Below are positions 1 to 6,949 of a DNA stretch of 11,856 nt, one piece after another. How positions within the stretch are numbered: the first letter of the stretch is position 1; the number at the start of each line of letters is the position of its first letter. Location of the stretch: the NCBI RefSeq assembly GCF_000955955.1, contig NZ_JYJG01000532.1:1-11856 (forward strand). The letters run 5' to 3'. The position numbers were made by a program, and so were the translations under genes. The notes beneath the pieces are model-generated. The model ran no database searches and was not told the origin of the DNA. It saw only the letters and a list, made by a program, of their open reading frames with translations. The DNA comes from Lentzea aerocolonigenes. Its GTDB lineage: Bacteria > Actinomycetota > Actinomycetes > Mycobacteriales > Pseudonocardiaceae.

Positions 1-59
1 GATCAAGAGTTGGCGGTACTTGCAGACGCCAACAGAGCCGACCCCTTGGAATCAGCCGT

Positions 60-1583
60 CTAGGCCAGCGCGGCCGCGATCCGTTGCAGCAACTCCGGTT
101 CGTCGGCCTTCGTGACCGGCAGCTCGGTCGGCGCGTTGTCCCAGTCGATGTGATCGAGCTCCAGCAACGACTTCCGGTCGAAGTCGAGCGCCCGAGACCC
201 CAGCTCGGGCTCCAGCAGGTCCATGACGAGACCGGTGTTCACGGTGGTCCGCGAGGCGAGCAGCGCGGCGTCGTAGAGGTCCTTGGCCTGCGGGTAGGAG
301 TCCGTCACCAGCCACTGGAGCTTCCAGGCGAGTGAGAGCTCCATGTTCGCGGCAAGCACGGTCGTGCCGGCGATCCGGACGGGTTCCGGCGCGATCGGCA
401 GCTCCTCCTCGAACACCAGGTCCACCTGGACCATCCCGTACGGCAGGCCGCTGACCTCGAACGGGCACACCAGCCGCAGGCCGGGCACCCGTTCGTAGGT
501 CCAGATGGGCTCGGTGTCGACCGGTCCGGGGCACAGCACCGGACCGGGATCGTCGCTGATCGCCTCGCGGAGGTCGTCGACGAGCTGCTCCGCCCGCGGG
601 CTGCCGAACGCGATGTCGCGCGGCGTCACCACGAAGTCGAGGTCGCCGGGCTCGCGCGCGGCGTCGCCGAACCACTCCCGCATCACCATGCTGCCGCGCA
701 GCACCAGGTTCTCCGACCACTGCGACCTGGCGACGAGGTGCAGCACGCGGGCCATCGCCGCCCGCCGCCCGCCGAGCCAGCGCGCTCCTTGCGCTGGGTC
801 GCCGAACCGCGGGTCGCCGGGACGGAACGCGTGCGGGTGGTGCTTGAGCGCCGGATCGAACACGGCGCGCTGCTTGATGTTCTGGCTCGGCTTGATCTCG
901 AGCGGGTAGTAGGTCGCCGGGAAGCCCCTGACCCACGACGGAGCCTGGCGCAGCCGCTCGTCAACGCCGTGCCTGGCCTTGCCGTGGATCCAGCCGTTGT
1001 CCAGGTGCAGCGCGTCGTCCGCGACGACGTACTCCTCCTCGACCTCCAGCACGTCGAACTCGGCCAGGTCGCCGAGCAGCGCGGTCAGCCGCTGCTTCGC
1101 GGTCGACCGGCCCACCCCGAAACACCGCTGCGTGACGAACCGTTCCTCGGTGCCGTCCTCACTGATGCGGCGGGCGTTGCGCGAGACGTGGGCTTCGTGT
1201 GGCTCCATCGCCCGGTAGATGCCCATGTAGTAGTCGCGCCAGTTCCCTCGCAGCCGCAGCTTCACGTGGTGCTCGAAGTACAGCTCGGGGCCGGCCTCGT
1301 CGTCGGTCCGAGGTACGCCCTCGTTCCACGGTGCCGCCTCGATCTTGACCCGCACCAGGTAGAGCTCGGCCGCATTCATCTTCGCCCGCCAGCGCTCGGC
1401 GACGGCCCGCGCCTCGTCGAGCGTGCCCTTGGCGCTGATCGTCAGCATCGGCTGCGACGGCATCTCCCCGCGCTGCAGCTCGATGTGGCTGAACTTGAGT
1501 TCGTGCTGCTCAGCGAACTCCGCCAGCTCGTCGACCTGCCACTCCGAGCCGGTCAGGTGCAGCTCGAACTCTCCCGAGAACAT
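60..1583 (-). CDS. AbiEii-type nucleotidyltransferase with large uncharacterised N-terminal region
   Basis: The protein has 507 residues. The C-terminal part (about 280-450) carries the landmarks of the AbiEii/AbiGii toxin family of DNA polymerase-beta-like nucleotidyltransferases: RGS at 296-298, the metal-binding pair in GDLDF (D314, D316), a third acidic residue in QVDLVF (D388), then AWKLQW (K421) and KDLYDAALL (K434-D435). Known AbiEii proteins transfer nucleotides and act as the toxin of AbiE toxin-antitoxin or phage-abortive systems. The first ~270 residues match no domain I can name; they contain HLT (9-11), YFEHHVKL (102-109) and HVS (132-134). No AbiEi-like antitoxin gene lies immediately upstream, since the next gene is the divergent monooxygenase. 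A partner downstream would lie beyond the left edge. The ATG at 1581-1583 is preceded by only a weak ribosome-binding site. I am confident of the gene and the C-terminal family, but a toxin role is inference. Confidence 0.85.
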   Translation of the reverse strand: MFSGEFELHLTGSEWQVDELAEFAEQHELKFSHIELQRGEMPSQPMLTISAKGTLDEARAVAERWRAKMNAAELYLVRVKIEAAPWNEGVPRTDDEAGPELYFEHHVKLRLRGNWRDYYMGIYRAMEPHEAHVSRNARRISEDGTEERFVTQRCFGVGRSTAKQRLTALLGDLAEFDVLEVEEEYVVADDALHLDNGWIHGKARHGVDERLRQAPSWVRGFPATYYPLEIKPSQNIKQRAVFDPALKHHPHAFRPGDPRFGDPAQGARWLGGRRAAMARVLHLVARSQWSENLVLRGSMVMREWFGDAAREPGDLDFVVTPRDIAFGSPRAEQLVDDLREAISDDPGPVLCPGPVDTEPIWTYERVPGLRLVCPFEVSGLPYGMVQVDLVFEEELPIAPEPVRIAGTTVLAANMELSLAWKLQWLVTDSYPQAKDLYDAALLASRTTVNTGLVMDLLEPELGSRALDFDRKSLLELDHIDWDNAPTELPVTKADEPELLQRIAAALA

Positions 1584-1624
1584 CCGCGCAGCGTAGTTGG
1601 GAATAGCTCACGGCCTCGTGCGTT

Positions 1625-1650
1625 AAGGTAGATGCAAACGCATAGAACTT
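1625..1650. promoter_or_regulatory. Candidate MarR operator (imperfect 26-bp inverted repeat)
   Basis: Two 11-bp arms (AAGGTAGATGC and GCATAGAACTT) flank AAAC, and 8 of 11 positions are complementary, including perfect ATGC/GCAT inner arms. The site lies in the 89-bp gap between the divergent AbiEii-type gene and the monooxygenase start at 1673, about 22 bp before that start. A TANNNT-type hexamer (TAAGGT, 1624-1629) overlaps its left arm, so binding could block transcription. MarR proteins usually bind such inverted repeats and often control their own operon, and marR is the second gene here. The assignment to this MarR is inference. Confidence 0.4.
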
Positions 1651-1672
1651 GAGACTGAAGGAGGCGGCTGCC

Positions 1673-2830
1673 GTGCAGTTCGGAATCTTCTCGGTGAGCG
1701 ACATCACCAGGGACCCGGTGAGCGGCGAGACCCCCAGCGAGGCCGAGCGGATCGACGCGATCGTCCAGATCGCCGAGAAGGCCGAGGAGGTCGGGCTCGA
1801 CGTCTTCGCGATCGGCGAGCACCACAACCCGCCTTTCTTCTCGTCCGCTCCCACCACGCTGCTCTCGCACATCGCGGCCAGGACCAAGAAGCTGATCGTC
1901 AGCACCGCGACGACGCTGATCACCACGAACGACCCGGTGCGCATCGCCGAGGAGTACGCGATGCTGCAGCACCTGTCGAAGGGCCGCATGGACCTGATGC
2001 TCGGCCGCGGCAACACCGCGCCGGTGTACCCGTGGTTCGGTCAGGACATCCGGCAGAGCCTGCCGCTGGCGCTGGAGAACTACAACCTCCTGCACCGCTT
2101 GTGGCGCGAGGACGTCGTGGACTGGGAAGGCAAGTTCCGCACGCCGTTGCAGGGCTTCACCTCCACGCCTCGTCCGTTGGACGACCTGCCTCCGTTCGTG
2201 TGGCACGGCTCGATCCGCACGCCGGAGATCGCCGAGCAGGCCGCCTTCTACGGTGACGGCTTCTTCGCGAACAACATCTTCTGGCCGAAAGAGCACTACA
2301 TGCGGCTGATCAAGTTCTACCGCCAGCGGTACGCGCACTACGGCCACGGCACGGAGAAGCAGGCCATCGTCGGCCTCGGCGGCCAGGCCTACATCGCGAA
2401 GCGGTCGCAGGACGCGCTCAAGGAGTTCCGGCCGTACTTCAACGAGGCGCCGGTGTACGGGCACGGGCCGAAGATGGAGGACTTCATGGAGATGACGCCT
2501 CTGTCGGTCGGCAGCCCGCAGGAGGTCATCGACAAGACGCTGACCTTCCGCGAGCACTTCGGCGACTACCAGCGCCAGATGTTCCTGATGGACCACGCCG
2601 GCCTGCCGCTCAAAATGGTGCTGAACCAGCTGGACCTGCTGGGCGAGGAAGTGGTTCCGGTGCTGCGCAAGGAGATCGAGTCGCGGCAGGACCCGGAGAC
2701 CGCCAAGCCGCCCACGCACGCCCTGCGCGTCAAGGAGAAGTACGGCGACGAGCCCGCCCGTCAACCCAAGCCGAACGCCAACCGGGGTGACAACGTCACG
2801 GGTGGCTCGCCGTACCAGGACACGGAATGA
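1673..2830 (+). CDS. FMN-dependent luciferase-like monooxygenase, CE1758-like
   Basis: This 385-residue protein is a bacterial-luciferase-like (LLM class) flavin monooxygenase, which uses reduced FMN and oxygen to oxidise an organic substrate in the cytoplasm. Family landmarks are a GEHHNP loop at 48-53 and, around 86-113, the DPVRIAEEYAML and GRMDLMLGRG segments. The last ~35 residues are charged and probably disordered. I chose GTG at 1673 because an excellent AAGGAGG lies 8 nt upstream (1658-1664) and the protein then begins VQFGIFSVSD, as expected for the first beta strand; the upstream in-frame TTG at 1649 overlaps the inverted repeat. The stop overlaps the marR start (ATGA). Together with the FMN reductase two genes on, it resembles the CE1758/CE1759 pair first named in Corynebacterium efficiens (NCBI families TIGR04036/TIGR04037, from memory). 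The substrate is unknown. Confidence 0.9.
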   Translation: MQFGIFSVSDITRDPVSGETPSEAERIDAIVQIAEKAEEVGLDVFAIGEHHNPPFFSSAPTTLLSHIAARTKKLIVSTATTLITTNDPVRIAEEYAMLQHLSKGRMDLMLGRGNTAPVYPWFGQDIRQSLPLALENYNLLHRLWREDVVDWEGKFRTPLQGFTSTPRPLDDLPPFVWHGSIRTPEIAEQAAFYGDGFFANNIFWPKEHYMRLIKFYRQRYAHYGHGTEKQAIVGLGGQAYIAKRSQDALKEFRPYFNEAPVYGHGPKMEDFMEMTPLSVGSPQEVIDKTLTFREHFGDYQRQMFLMDHAGLPLKMVLNQLDLLGEEVVPVLRKEIESRQDPETAKPPTHALRVKEKYGDEPARQPKPNANRGDNVTGGSPYQDTE

Positions 2831-3252
2831 CGCGAGCGAACGAGGCGTGGGAGTCGCTCATGCGGGCCTACGCCGTGCTGATGAAGCAGTTCGGCGCGGA
2901 GGACGTCTGGGGCGACCTGACGATGCGGGAGTACGACGTCCTCTACACCTTGTCCAAATGCGACGGTCCACTTCGGATGAGCGAGCTGAACCGCCACGTG
3001 CTGCTCAGCCAGCCCGCCCTGTCCCGCATGGTCGACCGCCTGGTCGACCGCGGGCTGGTGGACCGCTGCACAGATCCCGGTGACCGCCGGGGTGTGCGCC
3101 TGTCGCTCACCCCGGCCGGCCGCAAGACCCAGCAGGAGATCGGCCGCCCGCACGCTCGCAGCGTCACCCGCGCGTTGAACGTGCTCACGCCACAAGAACT
3201 CGAACAGCTCGCCGTGATCACCCGCAAGCTGGCAGGAAACGAGGAGAGATGA
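2827..3252 (+). CDS. MarR-family transcriptional regulator
   Basis: This 141-residue protein has the winged-helix layout of MarR repressors: N-terminal helices, a helix-turn-helix at about 48-75 (LRMSELNRHVLLSQPALSRM, 49-68), then a wing with DPGDRRGVRLSLTPAG (83-98), and a C-terminal dimerisation helix. MarR proteins usually repress nearby genes until a small aromatic or oxidising ligand binds. It has cysteines at 45 and 81 but lacks the N-terminal sensing-cysteine arrangement of OhrR, so redox sensing is unproven. It sits between the monooxygenase and FMN reductase genes and overlaps both by 4 bp (ATGA on each side), implying translational coupling. The inverted repeat at 1625-1650 is the obvious candidate operator. 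Confidence 0.92.
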   Translation: MTRANEAWESLMRAYAVLMKQFGAEDVWGDLTMREYDVLYTLSKCDGPLRMSELNRHVLLSQPALSRMVDRLVDRGLVDRCTDPGDRRGVRLSLTPAGRKTQQEIGRPHARSVTRALNVLTPQELEQLAVITRKLAGNEER

Positions 3253-3914
3253 CCACCCAGAAGCAGCTCGTGATGGTGTCGGCCGGCACGAGCGACCCGT
3301 CGTCGACTCGCTTGCTCGCCGACCGGGTCGCCCAGCGCGTCGCCACGCTCGGGGTGCAGAAGCAGCTCACCGTCGGCATCAAGACGATCGAGCTGCGCGA
3401 GCTGGCCGGCGAGATCGCGAACGCGTTGGTGTCCAACCACATCGGCCCGAAGCTGCAGAAGGCGATCGACGCCCTGCAGCACGCGGACGGCATCGTCGCC
3501 AGCACCCCGGTCTACAAGGCGGGCGCGAGCGGGCTGTTCACCTCGTTCTTCCAGATCCTGGACAACGACCTGCTGATCGCGAAGCCCGTGGTGCTCGCCG
3601 CGACCGCCGGTACCGCCAGGCACGCACTCGTGGTCGACGACCAGATGCGCGGCCTGTTCGCCTACCTGCGCACCGTCGTGGTGCCGACGTCGCTGTTCGC
3701 CGCGACCGAGGACTGGACCGACCCCGGACTGAACAAGCGGATCGACCGCGCGGCGCTGGAACTGGTGGCGCTCATCGCCGCCGGGTTCGAGAAGACCGTG
3801 CGCGACGACTCGTGGGGCCGCTACCAGCACGAGTTCGGCAGCGCGGGCGGCACCGAGCTGTCGATCGACCTCGACTCGGACCTGATGAAGCTGGCCGCGG
3901 GCGGTCAGGCGTAG
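3249..3914 (+). CDS. NAD(P)H-dependent FMN reductase partner of the monooxygenase, CE1759-like
   Basis: This 221-residue protein has the flavodoxin-like fold of NADPH-dependent FMN reductases: an N-terminal strand followed by the phosphate-binding loop SAGTSDPSSTR (11-21), and the flavin-contacting STPVYKAGASGLFTSFF (85-101). It should supply FMNH2 to the monooxygenase encoded at the start of the operon, like the SsuE/SsuD division of labour. The C-terminal ~40 residues, including DSWGRYQHEFGS, extend past the core fold, as I recall for the LLM-partnered CE1759 family. Its ATG overlaps the marR stop, and GAGGAGAG lies immediately upstream inside marR. Its last 10 bp overlap the 3' end of the convergent permease gene. 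Confidence 0.9.
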   Translation: MTTQKQLVMVSAGTSDPSSTRLLADRVAQRVATLGVQKQLTVGIKTIELRELAGEIANALVSNHIGPKLQKAIDALQHADGIVASTPVYKAGASGLFTSFFQILDNDLLIAKPVVLAATAGTARHALVVDDQMRGLFAYLRTVVVPTSLFAATEDWTDPGLNKRIDRAALELVALIAAGFEKTVRDDSWGRYQHEFGSAGGTELSIDLDSDLMKLAAGGQA

Positions 3915-4636
3915 GGCAGGACCTTCCTCTCCAGGTAGGACAAGCCGTAGAACAGGCCGACGCTGATGATCGCGAGCAGGGTCATCGCCGCGAACGCCAG
4001 CGAGGTGTCGGCGCTCGCCCCGGACGTGTAGATCACGTAACCCAGTCCGGCGCGGGCGCCGACGAACTCGGCGATCACCGCGCCGATCACGGCCAGCGAG
4101 ATCGCCACCTTCAGCCCGACGAACACCTGCGGCAGAGCGTGTCTGAGCCGCAGCTTGAAGAACTCCTGACCGCGGGTGGCGTCGAGCGACCGGAACAGTT
4201 CCGCGAGCTCGTCCGGCGTGGACTTCATGCCCGACGCCGTCGAGATCACGATCGGGAAGACGCACACCAGCACGACCAGCAGCACCTTCGACTCGATGCC
4301 GAAACCGAACCACACCACCGCGATCGGCGCGATGGCGACCTTCGGCACGGCGTTGAGCGCCACCAGCAACGGGTAGAACATCCGCTCCATGATCTTCGAG
4401 CCGACGATCAGCAGCGCGATCGGCACGCCGACCACAATGGACACCGCGAAGCCGAACACGGCCTCCCACAACGTGACCAGGGTCTGTTCGAGCAGGTATC
4501 CCGGCAGTTCGGCGAACGACGCGACGACGTCCGCCGGTGACGGCACGAGGAACGACTCGATCCCGAAGACGATCGTCGCGAGCCACCAGAGCCCGATGAT
4601 CGCGACCAGGCCCAGCACCGGCAGCAACGCTTTCAC
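3905..4636 (-). CDS. ABC transporter permease, NitT/TauT (SsuC-like) family
   Basis: This 243-residue inner-membrane permease has about six hydrophobic segments, starting at residues 5-24. The cytoplasmic coupling loop (EAA-type) is at 156-178 (FFKLRLRHALPQVFVGLKVA), followed by VIAEFVGARAGLGYVI (187-202), a hallmark of BinPDT_1 permeases serving sulfonate, nitrate, taurine or pyrimidine-precursor uptake. I chose GTG at 4634-4636, which overlaps the ATPase stop as GTGA and places the first membrane helix right after the start; the open frame continues upstream only as antisense-like sequence inside the ATPase gene. It is the last gene of the three-gene importer operon and converges on the FMN reductase gene with a 10-bp overlap. 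The substrate cannot be told from the sequence. Confidence 0.92.
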   Translation of the reverse strand: MKALLPVLGLVAIIGLWWLATIVFGIESFLVPSPADVVASFAELPGYLLEQTLVTLWEAVFGFAVSIVVGVPIALLIVGSKIMERMFYPLLVALNAVPKVAIAPIAVVWFGFGIESKVLLVVLVCVFPIVISTASGMKSTPDELAELFRSLDATRGQEFFKLRLRHALPQVFVGLKVAISLAVIGAVIAEFVGARAGLGYVIYTSGASADTSLAFAAMTLLAIISVGLFYGLSYLERKVLPYA

Positions 4637-5361
4637 GCCGTCACCTCGCTCAGCAGGCCGCGGAGTTCGCGGCTGACTTCGTCGAGTTCGGCCTGTCCCA
4701 GCGCTCGCGGTCTCGGGATCGAGACGTCGACGATCTGGTGGATCCGGCCGGGGCGCGGGCTGAGCACCACGATCCGGTCGGCGAGCAGCACCGCCTCGTC
4801 GATGGAGTGCGTGACGAACACGACCGCGCGCGGCAGTTCGAGCTGAACCCGTTGCAGCTCCTCGGCGAGCTCGCTGCGGGTGATGGCGTCCAGCGCGGAG
4901 AACGGTTCGTCCATCAGCATCACCCGCGGGCTCTGGATCAGCGACCGGCACAGCGACACCCGTTGCTGCATGCCGCCGGACAGCTCGTGCGGCCGCCGTT
5001 TCTCGAACCCCGCCAGGCCGACGAGCGCGAGCAGCTCGTGAGCGCGCTCCCGATGATCACCGAGACCGCAGATCTCGATCGGCAGCAGCACGTTGGACAG
5101 CACCGACCGCCACGGCAGCAACGCCGGCCGCTGGAACATGACCGAGACGTCCCGGCGCGGCTTGGTCACTTCCTCGTCGGCCACCGAGATCCGGCCGGCG
5201 GAGGGTGTCAGCAGACCGGCGATCAGGCGCAGCAAGGTGGACTTGCCGCAACCCGACCGCCCGATCACCGCCACGAACTCGTGCTCGCCGACCTCCAGGT
5301 CGATGCCCGCCAAGGCACCGACCGTCCCGAAGGCCTGCGAGACCCGCTCAACCCTGATCAC
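4633..5361 (-). CDS. ABC transporter ATP-binding protein, NitT/TauT (SsuB/TauB-like) family
   Basis: This 242-residue ATPase energises the adjacent permease. All catalytic motifs are intact: Walker A GRSGCGKST (34-42), Q-loop Q77 in MFQRPALLPW, signature LSGGMQQR (127-134), Walker B VMLMDEPF (147-154), D-loop SALD (155-158) and switch histidine H185 in VTHSIDEA. The sequence RPALLPWRSVLSNV after the Q-loop and the short length without an added C-terminal domain are typical of the nitrate/sulfonate/taurine importer class. The start is GTG at 5359-5361, overlapping the stop of the binding-protein gene (GTGA). The 3' end overlaps the permease start in the same way, so all three subunits are probably translated from one message in coupled fashion. 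Confidence 0.93.
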   Translation of the reverse strand: MIRVERVSQAFGTVGALAGIDLEVGEHEFVAVIGRSGCGKSTLLRLIAGLLTPSAGRISVADEEVTKPRRDVSVMFQRPALLPWRSVLSNVLLPIEICGLGDHRERAHELLALVGLAGFEKRRPHELSGGMQQRVSLCRSLIQSPRVMLMDEPFSALDAITRSELAEELQRVQLELPRAVVFVTHSIDEAVLLADRIVVLSPRPGRIHQIVDVSIPRPRALGQAELDEVSRELRGLLSEVTA

Positions 5362-6350
5362 CTCGGGGCGAGCCCGAACGTCGCCAGGTCGCCGGGCTTC
5401 AGCACGACGCCGTCGGGAATCGCGCGGGCCTCCACCAGCGTGCGGATGATCTTCTCGACCCGCTCTTCGGTCATCCCGCCGATCCTGCCGCTGTACCCGG
5501 ATGGCCGGACGTACGGCGCCATCAACGCCATCTCGGCGCTCGCCACCGCCGCGTCCTGGGTCGGCTGGTACTTCTTGAGGATCGGGCCGACCTCGTCCGG
5601 GTGTGCGATCGCGTACTCCAGGCCTTCGAGCAGCGCGTCCGTGAAACTCCGCGCGACCTCGGGCGACTTGAGCTCGAGCTCCTTCGACATCACCAGCGCG
5701 TTCCCGTACAGGTCCGGGACGAGGTCTCCGTAGGGCAGCACGACGGCCTTCCTGCCCTTGGCCGCGGCCTCGATCAGCGGCGTGCCGACGACGAACTGGC
5801 CGATCCCGTCGACCTGTCCCGCCGCCAGCAGCTGCGGCAGCGCGGGCGGTGCGGACGGCACGAACTCGACCTTCGCCGGATCGATGCCCGCGGCCTTGGC
5901 GTAGACCGGGAACATCACCTGGTTCGTCGAGCCCGGCTGGTCCCCGATCTTCTTGCCGATCAGGTCCGCCGGCTTCGAGATCCCGTTGCCGTCCAGCGCG
6001 ACGATCGCCGCGAGCGAGCGCTGGTGGATGGCCGCCACGGTGGTGACCGGCAGCCTCTCCTTCGCCAGGGTGATCGCGGTGGCGGTGAAGTCGGCGACGC
6101 CGAAGTCGGCCCGACCGGCTCCGACCAGCTTCAGCACGTCGACGCTGCCGGTGCCCGGCGTGATGTCGACCTGGAGCCCGCGACTGGCGAAGAAGCCCTT
6201 CTCCTGCGCCACGTACACGTACGCGTCCCTGCCGAAGGTGTTGAACGACGTCAGATAGCTGACGTGCCGCAGGTCCCGCTGCTCGGCCCGACCCGCGCAG
6301 CCCGCCACGGCCAGCATGATCGCGAGCACGACTGAAATCGCTTTCCGCAT
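5358..6350 (-). CDS. ABC transporter substrate-binding lipoprotein, NMT1/THI5-like
   Basis: This 330-residue protein starts with a lipoprotein signal peptide (positively charged RK, hydrophobic 4-16, lipobox VAGC with Cys18), so it should be anchored on the outer face of the membrane. The mature part has the periplasmic-binding-protein type II pattern of the NMT1/THI5-like family: VAQEKGFFASRGLQVDI (47-63), a glycine-rich ligand loop GTGSVDVLKLVGAGRADFGV (66-85) and LIGKKIGDQPGS (130-141). Such proteins bind pyrimidine precursors, riboflavin, sulfonates, nitrate or aromatic acids; I cannot tell which. I chose ATG at 6348-6350 because a GGGAGGG lies just upstream and the signal peptide begins there; an in-frame ATG at 6384-6386 would add a 12-residue tail before the signal. 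It is the first gene of the importer operon. Confidence 0.9.
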   Translation of the reverse strand: MRKAISVVLAIMLAVAGCAGRAEQRDLRHVSYLTSFNTFGRDAYVYVAQEKGFFASRGLQVDITPGTGSVDVLKLVGAGRADFGVADFTATAITLAKERLPVTTVAAIHQRSLAAIVALDGNGISKPADLIGKKIGDQPGSTNQVMFPVYAKAAGIDPAKVEFVPSAPPALPQLLAAGQVDGIGQFVVGTPLIEAAAKGRKAVVLPYGDLVPDLYGNALVMSKELELKSPEVARSFTDALLEGLEYAIAHPDEVGPILKKYQPTQDAAVASAEMALMAPYVRPSGYSGRIGGMTEERVEKIIRTLVEARAIPDGVVLKPGDLATFGLAPR

Positions 6351-6418
6351 GATCCCTCCCCCGAAGGCGCCCTCCTGGTCGAACATAGAGGTCGGGGGAA
6401 GACTGTGGGAGGTGCGCG
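6351..6418. promoter_or_regulatory. Divergent intergenic region, ABC importer / cupin
   Basis: These 68 bp must hold the promoters for both the leftward importer operon and the rightward cupin gene. On the minus strand a TATGTT hexamer near 6382-6387 fits the loose TANNNT form of a -10 element, but I see no convincing -35 at the right spacing. No riboswitch-like structure (for example TPP or FMN) fits in so short a space. Confidence 0.25.
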
Positions 6419-6949
6419 TTGAGGGGTGACGTCGTGGTGTCGCCGTCCGGTGAGGAGATCGTGCTGGTCGATGTCGGTCAGCGGGTGCTCCACGACGACC
6501 CGGTGATCCGGGTGTGGGAGGTCCAGCTCGAACCCGGCGAGACCCACCCGTGGCACCTGCACCACAACCCGTACGTCGTGCTGAGCATCAACGGCTCGGA
6601 AGGCAGGATGGACTGGCTCGACGGCAGCGAACCGCGGTTCATCTCGGAGCACCGCGGCGGCTGGGTGTACCGGCCGGTGTCGCCCGTGCACCGGCTGACG
6701 AACATCGGCAAGTCGTTCTACCGCAACCGGCTCGTGGAGCTGAAGGACCTAGGCGAGCATCAGGCCGCGCCGCTCGACATCCACCCGGACGACGTCAGCG
6801 TGCGCACGGTCGCGGACTGCGCGCTGGACCTGGACGGGCCGCACGTCCTCGCCGCGCTGGACGTCGAGGACGTGCGGCTGCACCCCGGCGGACCGTGCTC
6901 GCTAGACGGCGAGTGGTTCGTCCTGGAGCTGGCCTACTTGTTCAGGTAG
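6419..6949 (+). CDS. Cupin-domain protein with probable 3-His metal site
   Basis: This 176-residue protein has one clear cupin barrel (about 25-110) and a C-terminal extension I cannot assign. Cupin motif 1 is G40-(X5)-H46-X-H48, but the usual glutamate a few residues on is absent (Y52/V53 there); motif 2 keeps P86, H91 and N95 in RPVSPVHRLTN. The likely metal ligands are therefore H46, H48 and H91, a 3-His arrangement like that of thiol dioxygenases, although many cupins of this general type are non-catalytic or binding proteins. The start is uncertain: TTG at 6419 has GGGAGG 6 nt upstream, while GTG at 6434 has GAGGGG 7 nt upstream and gives a protein 5 residues shorter. It is divergent from the importer operon and overlaps the YCII gene tail-to-tail by 16 bp. 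Confidence 0.85.
   Translation: MRGDVVVSPSGEEIVLVDVGQRVLHDDPVIRVWEVQLEPGETHPWHLHHNPYVVLSINGSEGRMDWLDGSEPRFISEHRGGWVYRPVSPVHRLTNIGKSFYRNRLVELKDLGEHQAAPLDIHPDDVSVRTVADCALDLDGPHVLAALDVEDVRLHPGGPCSLDGEWFVLELAYLFR

Noticed and set aside
1..59. Partial gene at the left edge
   Set aside because: The 59 bp after the AbiEii-type stop show no start, motif or clear coding frame that could be supported.
1584..1672. AbiEi antitoxin gene upstream of the AbiEii-type protein
   Set aside because: Only 89 bp separate it from the divergent monooxygenase, with no room for an antitoxin; a downstream partner would be outside the window.
1553..2764. Minus-strand open frame antisense to the monooxygenase
   Set aside because: The monooxygenase on the plus strand has family motifs and a strong ribosome-binding site; the antisense product is low-complexity Arg/His/Leu/Val-rich.
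2943..4586. Long minus-strand open frame of about 547 codons
   Set aside because: It is antisense to the marR and FMN reductase genes and out of frame with the permease; it has no domain and an Arg/Gly/Val-rich composition.
4637..4951. N-terminal extension of the permease frame
   Set aside because: It lies entirely inside the ATPase gene in another frame; the GTG at 4636 overlapping the ATPase stop gives a normal permease N-terminus.
6351..6418. Riboswitch (TPP or FMN) for the NMT1/THI5-like importer
   Set aside because: The gap is only 68 bp, shared with a divergent gene, and I see none of the conserved riboswitch core sequences.
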